Part shown: piece by piece, positions 36,870-46,845 of the stretch
Layout: the number at the start of each line of letters is the position of its first letter
Numbering within the stretch: the first letter of the stretch is position 1
NCBI RefSeq assembly: GCF_002192535.1
Contig: NZ_NAIA01000002.1
Coordinates: forward strand, 186,001 to 250,000
Reading direction: 5' to 3'
Length of the DNA: 64,000 nt
Origin: Polynucleobacter hirudinilacicola
GTDB taxonomy: Bacteria; Pseudomonadota; Gammaproteobacteria; Burkholderiales; Burkholderiaceae
Position numbers and translations under genes: made by a program
Notes under the pieces: generated by a model
Told to the model about the DNA's origin: nothing
Database searches by the model: none
The model's input: the letters and a program-made list of their open reading frames with translations, nothing else

Positions 36870-37331
36870 ATGCCAATCCGAATTCAAGAAAAAGATTTTG
36901 ATATCAGCGCTGAAATAGCAGCGCTCCGTAAAGGTGATCCAAGGGTTGGCGCAGTAGTAACTTTCTTAGGCGCTGTGCGTGATATGAATGATGGCAGTCA
37001 AGTGAAAGGGATGACCCTAGAGCATTACCCTGGCATGACTGAAAAGGCCTTACAAGAAATTCTGGATCAAGCGCAGGCTCGCTGGGACATTTATCAAACA
37101 CTGGTTATTCATAGAGTTGGCCCATTACTACCGGAAGATCAAATTGTTTTAGTAGTGGCTACCAGTGCTCACAGAGGTGAAGCATTTGCAGCTTGTGAGT
37201 TCATCATGGATTACCTCAAAACCGCAGCGCCATTCTGGAAAAAAGAAGATACCCCTGCAGGTGCCCGCTGGGTCGATGCCCGTGTGACTGATGATGCCGC
37301 CATGGCACGTTGGTCGAAGAAGTCAATTTAA
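36870..37331 (+). CDS. moaE: Molybdopterin synthase catalytic subunit MoaE
   Basis: Converts cyclic pyranopterin monophosphate to molybdopterin with MoaD. Conserved segments: VVTFLGAVRDMNDGSQV, LEHYPGMTEKAL, the active-site region HRVGPLLPEDQIVLVVATSAHRGEAF and the catalytic Lys in FWKKEDTPAGARWVDA. 153 aa. Its 3' end overlaps the convergent GIY-YIG gene by 4 bp. Confidence 0.97.
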   Translation: MPIRIQEKDFDISAEIAALRKGDPRVGAVVTFLGAVRDMNDGSQVKGMTLEHYPGMTEKALQEILDQAQARWDIYQTLVIHRVGPLLPEDQIVLVVATSAHRGEAFAACEFIMDYLKTAAPFWKKEDTPAGARWVDARVTDDAAMARWSKKSI

Positions 37332-37573
37332 CTGCTTTTAAAAAATCCTAACTTCTCAGATCTGGGAAGTTGCTTCAACCTTGCCTCAGCTTTAGATGCC
37401 TCTGATCGATCCGGGTGCTCTTGCGTTGCCAATAGGACAACTGGTCTACGAGCTCTTGTATAGCGAGCACCCTGCCCCAAATTATGTGCTTCTAGGCGAT
37501 GTTCTAGACGGTTGGTAATGCCGGCATAGTAAGTGCCATCTGCGCATTCGAGGAGGTAAACAAGCCAGGTCAA
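37328..37573 (-). CDS. GIY-YIG domain protein (UPF0213/YhbQ-like)
   Basis: Single-domain GIY-YIG nuclease fold of 81 aa: VYLLECADGTYYAGITNRLEHRLEAHN carries the GIY-YIG-type motif (here YLL...YAG), followed by GQGARYTRARRPVVLL and a Glu in SEASKAEARLKQL. YhbQ-type proteins have been linked to DNA cleavage, but a cellular role is not settled. No convincing promoter or partner gene is seen; it overlaps moaE at the 3' end. Confidence 0.88.
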   Translation of the reverse strand: MTWLVYLLECADGTYYAGITNRLEHRLEAHNLGQGARYTRARRPVVLLATQEHPDRSEASKAEARLKQLPRSEKLGFFKSS

Positions 37574-37610
37574 AATGGGGGTAAATTCGCTTAAAAAGTG
37601 GGTGTAAAAG

Positions 37611-37640
37611 CCTTGAAATCCATCATATTGCCCTTATATT
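37611..37640 (+). promoter_or_regulatory. Heat-shock (sigma-32 type) promoter of clpB
   Basis: CCTTGAAA at 37611-37618, 12 bp, then CCCTTATAT at 37631-37639, close to the sigma-32 consensus CTTGAAA and CCCCATNT with somewhat short spacing. It lies about 30 bp upstream of the clpB start codon, which fits the heat-shock control known for ClpB. Confidence 0.6.
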
Positions 37641-37667
37641 CTATAGATAGATATATGGAGTGCAAAA

Positions 37668-40271
37668 ATGAGAATAGATAAGTTAACCACTAAATTTCAA
37701 GAGGCCTTAAGTGAGGCCCAAAGTATCGCTTTAGCTAAAGATAACCAATATATTGAGCCAGCTCATGTATTACTGGCAATGTTGCGTGATTCTGATGGCG
37801 CTGCCAAGAGTTTATTAACCCGTGCCGGCGTCAATGTTTCAGGTCTTGAAAAAGGTGTTGAGAAAGTTATTGCTAATTTGCCTCAAGTGCAGGGTACTAG
37901 CGGTGAGGTTCAGGTCGGCCGTGATTTAAGCAATTGGCTCAATCTTTGTGAAAAAGAAGCCAATAAGCGCAATGATCAATTTATTGCTGGTGAATTGTTT
38001 TTGCTAGTAGTGGCTGATGACAAGGGCGAGCTCGGTAAAGTAGCTCGTGAAAATGGATTAAATCGTAAATCGTTAGAAGCGGCTATTGATTTAGTACGCG
38101 GAGGAGAATCAGTGAATAGTGCAGATGCTGAAGGTCAACGTGAAGCCCTCAAGAAATACACTGTCGATTTAACCGAGCGCGCTCGTATGGGCAAACTAGA
38201 TCCCGTGATTGGTCGTGATGATGAGATTCGTCGCACCATTCAGATTTTGCAACGACGCGGTAAGAATAACCCTGTGCTCATTGGTGAGCCTGGTGTTGGT
38301 AAGACCGCCATTGTTGAAGGTCTGGCGCAACGCATCGTGAATGGCGAAGTTCCAGAAACCCTCAAGAACAAACGCGTTCTTGTCTTAGATATGGCCTTGC
38401 TATTGGCTGGCGCTAAGTACCGTGGTGAGTTTGAAGAACGTCTCAAAGCCGTTCTGAGTGACGTTGCTAAAGATGAAGGTCAAACCATCATCTTTATCGA
38501 TGAGATTCATACGATGGTGGGTGCCGGCAAAGGTGATGGTGCAATGGATGCTGGCAATATGCTCAAGCCTGCTTTGGCTCGTGGTGAATTGCATTGTATC
38601 GGTGCAACTACTTTAGATGAATACCGCAAGTACATCGAAAAAGATCCTGCACTAGAGCGCCGCTTCCAAAAAGTGATGGTGGAAGAGCCAAGCGTTGAAG
38701 CAACGATTGCGATCTTGCGTGGTTTGCAAGAGCGTTATGAGCTTCACCACGGTATTGAGATTACTGATCCAGCGATTGTGGCTGCTGCAGAGTTATCGCA
38801 TCGCTATATTACCGATCGCTTCTTGCCGGATAAGGCTATTGATCTTATTGACGAGGCTGGTTCACGCATTCGGATGGAAATTGATTCCAAGCCAGAGGTG
38901 ATGGATAAATTAGAGCGTCGTCTCATTCAGCTCAAGATTGAGCGTGAAGCAGTGAAGAAAGAAAAAGATGATGCTTCTCAAAAGCGCCTTGGCTTGATCG
39001 AGGATGAAATTAAGCGCCTAGGCGCAGAGTACGCCGACTTAGAAGAGATCTGGAAAGCAGAGAAGGGTGCCGTATTAGGTGCTGCCAATCTAAAAGAAGA
39101 GATTGAAAAAGTACGTGCTGACATTGTGAAGTTGCAGCGTGAAGGCAAGCTTGAGAAAGTTGCCGAGTTGCAATATAGCAAATTGCCGGAGCTAGAGGCT
39201 AAGCTCAAGTCTGCCGCTGCAGCTGAAGCTAAGGGTGATAAAGATGGTGTTGTGAAGAATAAACTTCTTCGCACCCAAGTTGGCGCAGAAGAAATTGCTG
39301 AAGTGGTGTCTCGTGCTACTGGTATTCCGGTATCGAAGATGATGCAAGGCGAGCGCGATAAGCTTTTGAAGATGGAAGAACTACTACACAAGCGTGTAGT
39401 TGGTCAGGAAGAGGCTATTCGTGCGGTATCGGATGCGATTCGTCGTTCCCGTGCCGGCTTGGCTGAAGAGAATCGCCCTTATGGCTCTTTCTTATTCCTA
39501 GGGCCAACTGGTGTTGGTAAGACAGAGTTGTGTAAGGCATTGGCTGGCTTCCTTTTTGATAGCGAAGATCACCTCATTCGTATTGATATGAGTGAGTTCA
39601 TGGAGAAGCATAGCGTTGCACGCTTGATTGGTGCTCCTCCAGGCTATGTTGGTTACGAAGAGGGTGGTTACTTAACTGAGCAGGTTCGTCGTCACCCCTA
39701 TAGCGTGATCTTGTTTGATGAAATTGAAAAGGCACACCCCGATGTCTTTAACGTTCTTTTGCAGGTATTGGATGATGGCCGTTTAACGGATGGTCAAGGA
39801 CGTACTGTCGACTTCAAGAACACGGTGATTGTGATGACCAGCAATATCGGCTCGCATCTGATTCAGTCGATGACTGATAAGAAGCAATCGGAAATCAAAG
39901 ATGCTGTATTTGAAGAACTCAAAAATCATTTCCGTCCAGAGTTCTTGAATCGTATCGACGAGATTGTCGTATTCCACGGTTTAGATAAAGGTAACATCGC
40001 CAACATCGCTAAGATCCTGCTGAAGAATTTGTCTGATCGTTTGGCAAAAGTCGATATGCAGCTAGAAGTCAGTGATGCAGCCTTGAATAAGATCGCCGAA
40101 GTTGGTTTTGATCCTGTTTTTGGAGCAAGACCACTCAAGCGCGCTATTCAGCAACACATCGAGAACCCTGTTTCGAAGATGATTTTGGAAGGTAAATTCG
40201 GACCTAAGGATGTGGTGCCTGTGGATGTGGATAAAAAAGGCGATTTCAGCTTCACACGCTTAGTTCATTAA
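37668..40271 (+). CDS. clpB: ATP-dependent disaggregase ClpB
   Basis: Hexameric AAA+ chaperone that extracts proteins from aggregates with DnaK. N-terminal double Clp domain ([22 protein letters not shown]), first AAA+ module with Walker [14 protein letters not shown], a coiled-coil middle domain (about residues 410-530) and a second module with [14 protein letters not shown] and [16 protein letters not shown]. 867 aa. A GGAG site precedes the ATG. It is preceded by a heat-shock type promoter. Confidence 0.97.
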   Translation: MRIDKLTTKFQEALSEAQSIALAKDNQYIEPAHVLLAMLRDSDGAAKSLLTRAGVNVSGLEKGVEKVIANLPQVQGTSGEVQVGRDLSNWLNLCEKEANKRNDQFIAGELFLLVVADDKGELGKVARENGLNRKSLEAAIDLVRGGESVNSADAEGQREALKKYTVDLTERARMGKLDPVIGRDDEIRRTIQILQRRGKNNPVLIGEPGVGKTAIVEGLAQRIVNGEVPETLKNKRVLVLDMALLLAGAKYRGEFEERLKAVLSDVAKDEGQTIIFIDEIHTMVGAGKGDGAMDAGNMLKPALARGELHCIGATTLDEYRKYIEKDPALERRFQKVMVEEPSVEATIAILRGLQERYELHHGIEITDPAIVAAAELSHRYITDRFLPDKAIDLIDEAGSRIRMEIDSKPEVMDKLERRLIQLKIEREAVKKEKDDASQKRLGLIEDEIKRLGAEYADLEEIWKAEKGAVLGAANLKEEIEKVRADIVKLQREGKLEKVAELQYSKLPELEAKLKSAAAAEAKGDKDGVVKNKLLRTQVGAEEIAEVVSRATGIPVSKMMQGERDKLLKMEELLHKRVVGQEEAIRAVSDAIRRSRAGLAEENRPYGSFLFLGPTGVGKTELCKALAGFLFDSEDHLIRIDMSEFMEKHSVARLIGAPPGYVGYEEGGYLTEQVRRHPYSVILFDEIEKAHPDVFNVLLQVLDDGRLTDGQGRTVDFKNTVIVMTSNIGSHLIQSMTDKKQSEIKDAVFEELKNHFRPEFLNRIDEIVVFHGLDKGNIANIAKILLKNLSDRLAKVDMQLEVSDAALNKIAEVGFDPVFGARPLKRAIQQHIENPVSKMILEGKFGPKDVVPVDVDKKGDFSFTRLVH

Positions 40272-40334
40272 GTGTTGCTATGCAGTAATACAGATAGTTT
40301 TGCAGGAATTTGCCTGCGCCAGTAAACTCGGTAC

Positions 40335-41573
40335 ATGACTGTTGCGCTCTCAAGTGGTCGTGCCAGTGATGTCCGGGTTATTGGTCTCATGAGTCTGGCT
40401 CACGGCAGCTCCCACTTTTTTCATTTGATTCTGCCACCCATGTTCCCATGGTTGAAGGATGCTTTTGCTCTGAGCTATGCTGAACTTGGCTTGCTCATGT
40501 CGATCTTCTTTGTCGTTTCTTGTATTGTGCAAGCAGCTTCAGGTTTTTTAGTGGATCACATTGGCGCCAGACCAGTTTTATTTGCTGGTATTGGCTTGTT
40601 AGTACTCGCGGCGTTAACGTACTCACAAAGTAATAGCTATCTTATGTTGCTAGTGGGCGCAGTAATCGCGGGATGTGGTAATGGTATTTTTCATCCGGTT
40701 GATTACACCCTCATTAACCATAAAGTATCTCCACCAAACTTACCTTATGCCTATTCCATGCATGGGGTTGCAGGATACCTCGGCTGGGCTGCTGCACCAG
40801 CTTTTATGGTTGCAATTACCCAGTTGTCTGACTGGCGGATTGCTTTCTTATGTGCAGCATTATTAGAGGTTGTAATTCTCATCACTCTTTGGGTAAATAG
40901 AGAATACTTGCTTGATGATGTGAAGGAGCGACACGCAGAAAGCCATGCGAGTGATCAGGCTATAAACCCCGGGGCAACACCAGTAAGCCCGTTCGCCTTC
41001 TTAAGATTGCCTGCAGTTTGGTTGTGTTGGATTTTCTTTTTCTTCAGCATGGCCTCTACCTCTAGTTTGCAATCCTTTGCACCCAGTGCGCTTTTTGGGA
41101 TTTACCAGATCCCTTTGAGTGTGGGCAGCTATTACATCACCTTATTAGCATTAGGAAGTGCTGCCGGTGTTTTGTTTGGAGGCTTCTTGGCAGCTAAGTT
41201 ACAAGCACCAGAACGAATTGTTTCAACATGTTTATCAATGACGATTGCAATGTGTTTGTTGCTTGCTACTGGATTAATGTCGCTTGCATTTATTCCCATC
41301 ATTTTCTTTTTCATTGGGTTTGGTTATGGGGTTGTCGCACCCTCACGTGATCTTTTAGTAAAGCGAGTTACTCCTCAAGGTGTAGCAGGGCGAGTCTACG
41401 GAATTGTTTATTCTGGGATTGATCTTGGCGCTGCAGTTGGCCCCTTTATCTTTGGATTCTTTATGGATGCTGGGCTGCCTACTGCGCTTTTCCTGGGAAT
41501 TGTGTTGTTTCAGCTCACCATCATTCCGACCGTCTTCAGGGTCTCCTCTAGTTCCCGACCTAAACCTGCTTGA
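40335..41573 (+). CDS. MFS transporter, fosmidomycin-resistance-like
   Basis: Major facilitator protein with about twelve hydrophobic helices over 412 aa. The segments LAHGSSHFFHLILPPMFPWLKDAF, a typical loop 2-3 motif DHIGARPVLFAG, and AGCGNGIFHPVDYTLIN resemble the fosmidomycin resistance (Fsr) group. The His/Pro motif GIFHP is common in that group. Substrate unknown. Short gap after clpB and no shared pathway, so it is probably a separate unit. Confidence 0.87.
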   Translation: MTVALSSGRASDVRVIGLMSLAHGSSHFFHLILPPMFPWLKDAFALSYAELGLLMSIFFVVSCIVQAASGFLVDHIGARPVLFAGIGLLVLAALTYSQSNSYLMLLVGAVIAGCGNGIFHPVDYTLINHKVSPPNLPYAYSMHGVAGYLGWAAAPAFMVAITQLSDWRIAFLCAALLEVVILITLWVNREYLLDDVKERHAESHASDQAINPGATPVSPFAFLRLPAVWLCWIFFFFSMASTSSLQSFAPSALFGIYQIPLSVGSYYITLLALGSAAGVLFGGFLAAKLQAPERIVSTCLSMTIAMCLLLATGLMSLAFIPIIFFFIGFGYGVVAPSRDLLVKRVTPQGVAGRVYGIVYSGIDLGAAVGPFIFGFFMDAGLPTALFLGIVLFQLTIIPTVFRVSSSSRPKPA

Positions 41574-41590
41574 TAGGTCCATAAATTTTC

Positions 41591-41808
41591 ATAATGTGAA
41601 AAGTCATTACGCTGCGTAAAATGCACTGTAATAACTTATAGCTTGCCTCATTCCAATCAGTGAATCTTTTTTTCACATTATAAAAAATATAAATTAAGTC
41701 GTTGTTTTTAATGATTTAATTATTTTTTATCTATCTCTTAAATAATGCTTGCTTGCTTTTCCTAACTGGCTAAACTCTTATATAAGACATAAGACTTGAA
41801 GAAGTCTT
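41591..41808 (+). promoter_or_regulatory. aceA upstream region with inverted repeats
   Basis: The 281-bp AT-rich gap before aceA holds two structures. A perfect 12-bp inverted repeat ATAATGTGAAAA (41591-41602) and TTTTCACATTAT (41670-41681) is separated by 67 bp, suited to a dimeric regulator or DNA loop. Nearer the gene, AAGACTT-GAAG-AAGTCTT (41791-41808) can form a hairpin in the mRNA leader, or act as an operator, just after a TATATAAG -10-like sequence (41780-41787). A GGGAG ribosome-binding site precedes the ATG at 41855. Confidence 0.5.
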
Positions 41809-41854
41809 CAGGGTCCAAAAATTTGAAGTACTTGTTTAACTTAGGGAGAAAAAC

Positions 41855-43153
41855 ATGGCAGATCGCAAAGCAGAAATCGCAGCACTACAAAAAGATTGGG
41901 ATACCAATCCACGTTGGAAAGGTATTACCCGTGGCTATACAGCAGAAGATGTAATTCGTCTCCGCGGCTCATTGAAGATTGAGCACACTCTAGCAAAACA
42001 TGGTGCAGAGCGTTTGTGGGATTTGGTAAATAACGAAGCTTACGTAAACTGTTTAGGTGCTTTGACTGGTGGTCAGGCAATGCAACAAGTGAAGGCTGGC
42101 GTACAGGCAATTTATTTATCTGGTTGGCAAGTGGCTGCAGACGGTAACTCCTATGCTGCCATGTATCCAGACCAATCTTTATATCCAGTTGATTCAGTTC
42201 CTAAGATGGTTGAGCGTATTAATAACTCATTCCAGCGCGCCGACGAAATTCAGACTGCTAAAGGTATTAACAAAGGTGATGCAGGTTACATCGAGTATTT
42301 TGCTCCAATTGTTGCTGATGCTGAAGCCGGTTTCGGTGGTGTATTAAACGCATTTGAATTAAGCAAGGCATTGATCAAGCAAGGTGCTGCCGGTGTTCAC
42401 TTCGAAGATCAGCTATCTTCAGTAAAGAAATGCGGTCACTTGGGTGGCAAGGTATTGTTACCAACCACTGAATCTGTACAAAAATTGATCTCCGCACGTT
42501 TGGCTGCTGACGTCATGGGCGTTCCAACCATCATCTTGGCTCGCACTGATGCTGAGGCTGCTGACTTGTTGACATCTGATTATGATGCGAATGACAAGCC
42601 ATTCTTGACGGGCGAGCGCACAGCAGAAGGCTTCTACAAAACACGTAAGGGCTTGGATCAAGCAATCTCACGTGGTTTAGCATATGCCGCTTACGCTGAT
42701 ATGGTTTGGTGCGAAACAGGTACGCCTGATCTCGAGTTTGCTCGTAAATTTGCTGAAGCAATTCGTGCGAAGTTCCCAGGCAAGATGTTGGCCTACAACT
42801 GCTCACCATCTTTCAACTGGAAGAAGAACTTGGATGACGCAACTATTGCGAAGTTCCAACGTGAATTAGGCGCAATGGGTTACAAGTATCAATTCATCAC
42901 ATTGGCTGGTATTCACTCTATGTGGTACAACATGTTCGACTTGGCTCAAGACTACATGCAGCGCGGTATGACTGCATATATTGAAAAAGTCCAAGAGCCA
43001 GAATTTGCTGCTCGTGATCGTGGCTATACATTCGTTTCTCATCAACAAGAAGTTGGTACAGGTTACTTTGATGACGTGACTACCGTAATTCAAGGTGGCA
43101 AGTCTTCTGTGACAGCATTGACTGGTTCTACCGAAGAAGAGCAGTTCCATTAA
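41855..43153 (+). CDS. aceA: Isocitrate lyase
   Basis: First enzyme of the glyoxylate shunt, splitting isocitrate to glyoxylate and succinate. The catalytic loop [13 protein letters not shown] with its Cys, [23 protein letters not shown] and NCSPSFNW are conserved. 432 aa, the shorter bacterial form. Malate synthase is not in the window. A terminator follows. Confidence 0.97.
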   Translation: MADRKAEIAALQKDWDTNPRWKGITRGYTAEDVIRLRGSLKIEHTLAKHGAERLWDLVNNEAYVNCLGALTGGQAMQQVKAGVQAIYLSGWQVAADGNSYAAMYPDQSLYPVDSVPKMVERINNSFQRADEIQTAKGINKGDAGYIEYFAPIVADAEAGFGGVLNAFELSKALIKQGAAGVHFEDQLSSVKKCGHLGGKVLLPTTESVQKLISARLAADVMGVPTIILARTDAEAADLLTSDYDANDKPFLTGERTAEGFYKTRKGLDQAISRGLAYAAYADMVWCETGTPDLEFARKFAEAIRAKFPGKMLAYNCSPSFNWKKNLDDATIAKFQRELGAMGYKYQFITLAGIHSMWYNMFDLAQDYMQRGMTAYIEKVQEPEFAARDRGYTFVSHQQEVGTGYFDDVTTVIQGGKSSVTALTGSTEEEQFH

Positions 43154-43199
43154 GAATCCCTAAGTAGTTTGTAGCAGCAGTAGCACTCATTACTGCCAC

Positions 43200-43240
43200 G
43201 GCATCTAAATTACCCCACAAGGGTGACTTAGGTGCCGTTT
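43200..43240 (+). terminator. Terminator after aceA
   Basis: Stem GGCATCTAA / TTAGGTGCC (one G-T pair) at 43200-43208 with 43228-43236, enclosing an inner ACCC/GGGT stem, followed by GTTTTC. Confidence 0.75.
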
Positions 43241-43257
43241 TCGTATACATTCTCCCC

Positions 43258-43698
43258 ATGGCAAATTGCACACTTTGTAAGGAAGATCTAAAGCCCGAAG
43301 AGGGTCAGTTAATTTGGCGCGGAGATGACTGCCGCGTCATTCTCGTTAATGATTCTGACTTGCCTGGTTTTTGTAGGGTGATCTGGAATCGACATGTTCC
43401 TGAAATGACTGATCTGACTTATGGTGAGCGCGAGCATCTTATGACACTGGTCTTTGCTGTTGAAGAGGCTATACGCCATGTGATGCATCCAGATAAAGTC
43501 AATCTTGCCGCCTTAGGCAATATGGTCCCGCATATTCATTGGCATATCATTCCTAGATATAAAGACGATGCGTTTTTCCCTGGCTCAGCTTGGTCCAAGC
43601 GGGTACAAGAAACTCCAACATCTGTATTGCTAGAGCGCACAAGAAAATTATCTCAATTACCAGATGCAATCAAGGCAGAAATCGCATCCCTGATTTAA
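43258..43698 (+). CDS. HIT family protein
   Basis: Histidine triad nucleotide hydrolase or transferase. The triad HIHWHIIPR is complete; a CTLCKEDL segment near the N-terminus has two Cys (a zinc-like knuckle in HIT proteins of this group). 146 aa. Substrate unknown; members typically hydrolyse AMP derivatives or dinucleoside polyphosphates. It converges with the DUF1841 gene (4-bp overlap at the 3' ends). Confidence 0.9.
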   Translation: MANCTLCKEDLKPEEGQLIWRGDDCRVILVNDSDLPGFCRVIWNRHVPEMTDLTYGEREHLMTLVFAVEEAIRHVMHPDKVNLAALGNMVPHIHWHIIPRYKDDAFFPGSAWSKRVQETPTSVLLERTRKLSQLPDAIKAEIASLI

Positions 43699-44126
43699 AC
43701 GAGCTTTTTTAATGCCTCGAGGTATTTGTCAGGGCTGAGTTGCCCACCTTCACGTTGTGCTTCCCACATCGCTTGCCCTAAGCATTCCATGATGAGATGT
43801 TGAGCTTCATGCATTGATCCTAGTTTTTGGGATAGTTTGTCTGCAATTTCTTTAATGCCGGGCGGCTGATCGATTGATATCTGCTCGCTAATCGATAGAT
43901 GCATTGAGAGATGGAGGAAGGGGTTCGTCTCGCCCCGCTCAGGCGTGTAGTCTTGGGCTAATGCACCTTCGGGATCCGCAAGTAGTGAGTGGTATTCGGG
44001 GTGCTCGGCCATCCAATCTCCAGCAAGCGTTTCCATTGGATCCAAAATCTGGCCCGTAGTTTTCTTTTTCCAGACATCGCAGAAAAAGCGGCGGACTTCT
44101 TCTCGAGTTGGATTAAATATCGCCAC
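43695..44126 (-). CDS. DUF1841 family protein
   Basis: Protein of unknown function found in beta- and gammaproteobacteria. FNPTREEVRRFFCDVWKK at the N-terminus and the His-rich PFLHLSMHLSISEQISIDQPPGI segment are typical. The open frame extends to 44249, but the GTG at 44126 follows AGGAAAAG and matches the family start, giving 143 aa and a 14-bp overlap with nth. Co-transcribed with nth. Confidence 0.88.
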   Translation of the reverse strand: MAIFNPTREEVRRFFCDVWKKKTTGQILDPMETLAGDWMAEHPEYHSLLADPEGALAQDYTPERGETNPFLHLSMHLSISEQISIDQPPGIKEIADKLSQKLGSMHEAQHLIMECLGQAMWEAQREGGQLSPDKYLEALKKLV

Positions 44127-44772
44127 GAACTTTTCCTTTTCCTGTTTTTTGTTTGAAGCCGCATAAAGGCTCAACAATGCATTGAGCGCAATCTGGGTTC
44201 CGGGCTTTACAAGTATATCTACCGTGCAAAATAAGCCAATGATGGGCATCTAGTAGATATTCTTTGGGAACGCGTTTCAATAATTGCTCCTCAACTTTTA
44301 GAACATCTTTTCCGGGAGCTAAACCAGTTCGATTCGAGACTCTAAAGATGTGCGTATCAACGGCAATCGTAGGCTGGCCAAATGCAGTATTCAGAATGAC
44401 GTTGGCCGTTTTTCTACCAACACCTGGCAGGGCCTCTAATTCTTCGCGGGTTTGTGGAACTTTGCCGTGATGTTTTTCAAGCAAGATGCGGCAAGTCTCT
44501 TGTATATGCCTACCCTTAGAGTTAAATAAACCAATGTGCTGAATATATGGCTTGACCCCTTCTTCGCCAAGATCTAATAGGGCTTGAGGAGTATTGGCAA
44601 TCTTAAATAACTTACGGGTACCCTTATTGACTGATACGTCAGTTGCTTGGGCGGATAGCAATACTGCGATCAGTAACTCAAATGGCGAGTTGTACTCAAG
44701 TTCTGTGGTCGGTTTGGGATTATTCGCTTTGAGCTGCTCAAAGAAAGTGTGCCTTTTTTCGGGGTTCATCAT
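44113..44772 (-). CDS. nth: Endonuclease III
   Basis: DNA glycosylase and AP lyase for oxidised pyrimidines. Helix-hairpin-helix LEALPGVGRKTANVILN with the catalytic Lys, the Asp in VDTHIFRVSNRTGL, and the [4Fe-4S] loop CKARNPDCAQCIVEPLC (C-x6-C-x2-C-x5-C). 219 aa. Overlaps the upstream rnfB-like gene by 4 bp and the downstream DUF1841 gene by 14 bp. Confidence 0.97.
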   Translation of the reverse strand: MMNPEKRHTFFEQLKANNPKPTTELEYNSPFELLIAVLLSAQATDVSVNKGTRKLFKIANTPQALLDLGEEGVKPYIQHIGLFNSKGRHIQETCRILLEKHHGKVPQTREELEALPGVGRKTANVILNTAFGQPTIAVDTHIFRVSNRTGLAPGKDVLKVEEQLLKRVPKEYLLDAHHWLILHGRYTCKARNPDCAQCIVEPLCGFKQKTGKGKVRGDI

Positions 44773-45461
44773 TTCTTTTGCTGAGCACGTGCGATTGCAG
44801 CAGCAATGATGGCGCGCTTACGCTCTTGTTCTTTTAACTGTTCATCTGATGTTGGCTTATCGGCATTCACTGCAATTAACTTAGCAGCGGCTTTTTTGGC
44901 CAAGCGTTCGTCATTATCTTTTTGCTCTCTATCGAGGCGTTGCTCTCGGTCGTGATAGCGCTGACGTGAGATATCGGCTAGATCTTGTGACCAGGCATTC
45001 CAACCGGTTTTATTATCTGTGACATCAATCATGCTGATGCAATCAACGGGGCAGGGCGGGATGCAAAGATCACAACCCGTACACCACTCAGTTAAAACAA
45101 CATGCATTTGTTTTGATGCGCCCACAATGGCATCGACCGGACATGCCTGAATACAAAGCGTGCAGCCAATACATTTTTGTGGGTCAATGAAGGCTACTGG
45201 CCTGGGGCGTTCAACTCCACACTCAGGATCAAGTGTGGGATGTAAATCAAATGCATCTTGAGGGTAAATTGGCACCAGAATTTTACTAAGCCGTTTAATA
45301 CCCTCAATGCCTCCTGGCGGACAGCGATTAGGCAGGGCCTCACCACTGGCCATTGCCTCAGCATAGCCTCGACAATCTGGATAGCCACATTTAGTACATT
45401 GGGTTTGAGGTAGGGCATCCTCCAAGCGATTAGAGAGTTCATTCGCTTGTGTGATTTTCAT
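44769..45461 (-). CDS. rnfB: RnfB-like ferredoxin protein (electron transport complex subunit B family)
   Basis: Iron-sulfur protein with an N-terminal four-Cys motif (TQCTKCGYPDCRGYAEAM plus CPPGG) and two ferredoxin 4Fe-4S sites: CIGCTLCIQACPVDAI and CTGCDLCIPPCPVDCI. Other Rnf genes are absent here and there is no N-terminal membrane helix, so it is probably the soluble RnfB-like protein that in beta-proteobacteria is linked to nth, perhaps serving its cluster; that is inference. The C-terminal 70 residues are highly charged. 230 aa. Confidence 0.88.
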   Translation of the reverse strand: MKITQANELSNRLEDALPQTQCTKCGYPDCRGYAEAMASGEALPNRCPPGGIEGIKRLSKILVPIYPQDAFDLHPTLDPECGVERPRPVAFIDPQKCIGCTLCIQACPVDAIVGASKQMHVVLTEWCTGCDLCIPPCPVDCISMIDVTDNKTGWNAWSQDLADISRQRYHDREQRLDREQKDNDERLAKKAAAKLIAVNADKPTSDEQLKEQERKRAIIAAAIARAQQKK

Positions 45462-45512
45462 TGCTGGATATTAGCTAAAAAAGTGAGGGCCTCAGCCCCC
45501 ACCCATTGATGC

Positions 45513-46805
45513 CTAGTTAGAGCCTTCTAGTTTAGGAGGTCTTGCCTTACTTTTTTTGTGTACACCTTGGTGATCGCGGATAAAGTTTTTGATCTTTGGA
45601 TAAACCTTATCGCGCCAACGACGACCGGCAAAGATGCCATAGTGGCCTGCGCCAGCAACTTCGTAGTGATCTTTATGTTCTTTCGGGATGCCAGTGCACA
45701 AGCCGTGAGCCGAACGGGTTTGACCACTTCCAGAAATATCATCAAGCTCACCCTCTACGGTTAGTAGAGCAGTATGTTTAATGTCATGTGGTTTAACAAG
45801 ATCGCCAGCCACTTGCCAGGTGCCATTTGGTAAAGCGTGGTCTTGGAAAACAGTTTTGATGGTATCGAGATAGAACTTGGCATCTAAGTCCAGAACAGCG
45901 TTGTACTCATCATAGAAACGAATGTGCCCCTCTGCATCCTCTTCGTCGCCACGAACTAGGTTTTGGAAGTAGTCCCAATGAGATTGCAAATGGTTTTGTG
46001 GGTTCATGGCAATAAAGCCAGTGTGCTGCAGGAAGCCTGGATATACACGACGACCAGCTCCAGGATAGTTTGGCGGTACCTTATAAATCACATGACTCTC
46101 AAACCACTCATGTGATTTTTGCTCGGCTAAGTTATTGACTGCCGTCGGTGACTTACGTGCATCAATTGGACCACCCATCATGATCATGGAGGCCGGAGTA
46201 ACCTCACCGGCAGATGCCATCAATGAGATGGCACCCAAGGTTGGAACAGTTGGTTGGCAAACAGAAATAACGTTCAAATCTTGAGCACCAATGACGCGGA
46301 TAAATTCTTGAATGTAGTGAACATAGTCGTCAAGACCAAAGTCACCATCTTCAACAGGAACATTACGTGCATCAATCCAATCGGTAATGTAAACCTTATG
46401 ATCTTGCAACAGAGTGCGTACGGTATCGCGTAACAGAGTAGCGTGGTGCCCAGACATAGGGGCAACTATTAGCACGACAGGATCATCTTTGAGGTGCTTG
46501 ATGGTTTCTACATCATCTGAGAAACGCTTGAAGCGAACCAGATTGCAAAAAGGTTTTGCAACGATGGTTCTTTCATGGATCGCCACTTCCTGACCATGTG
46601 CATTAACAGCGCGAATACCAAATTCTGGTTTTTTATAGTTCTTACCTAAGCGGTAAAGAAGTTCATAGCTGGCAGCTAAACGCTCAGATCCTGGAACCTT
46701 AGAGGCTGGATTGGAGGCATTGATAAAAGCCTCAGATGCAGCGCGTGCCCATGAGCTCATGGGTTGAAGTAAGGCCTTTTGGAACTCGTGTAACTGATAC
46801 AGCAT
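45513..46805 (-). CDS. phaZ: Intracellular polyhydroxyalkanoate depolymerase
   Basis: Degrades stored PHB granules. The alpha/beta-hydrolase core has the nucleophile in SVCQPTVPTLG (Cys, as in the R. eutropha PhaZ1 group, not Ser), and the GEVTPASMIMMGGPIDAR and ...AGAGHYGIFAGRRW regions with the distal His. The open frame begins at 46967 but AGGAGG stands before the ATG at 46805 (430 aa). PHA synthase is not in the window. Confidence 0.94.
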   Translation of the reverse strand: MLYQLHEFQKALLQPMSSWARAASEAFINASNPASKVPGSERLAASYELLYRLGKNYKKPEFGIRAVNAHGQEVAIHERTIVAKPFCNLVRFKRFSDDVETIKHLKDDPVVLIVAPMSGHHATLLRDTVRTLLQDHKVYITDWIDARNVPVEDGDFGLDDYVHYIQEFIRVIGAQDLNVISVCQPTVPTLGAISLMASAGEVTPASMIMMGGPIDARKSPTAVNNLAEQKSHEWFESHVIYKVPPNYPGAGRRVYPGFLQHTGFIAMNPQNHLQSHWDYFQNLVRGDEEDAEGHIRFYDEYNAVLDLDAKFYLDTIKTVFQDHALPNGTWQVAGDLVKPHDIKHTALLTVEGELDDISGSGQTRSAHGLCTGIPKEHKDHYEVAGAGHYGIFAGRRWRDKVYPKIKNFIRDHQGVHKKSKARPPKLEGSN

Positions 46806-46845
46806 ATTACCTCCTGTAATTCTTGATAGCCGCCTATTGTGCTTT

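Noticed and set aside
38978..39391. Minus-strand open frame inside clpB
   Set aside because: Antisense of the coiled-coil middle domain; overlaps a well-supported gene fully.
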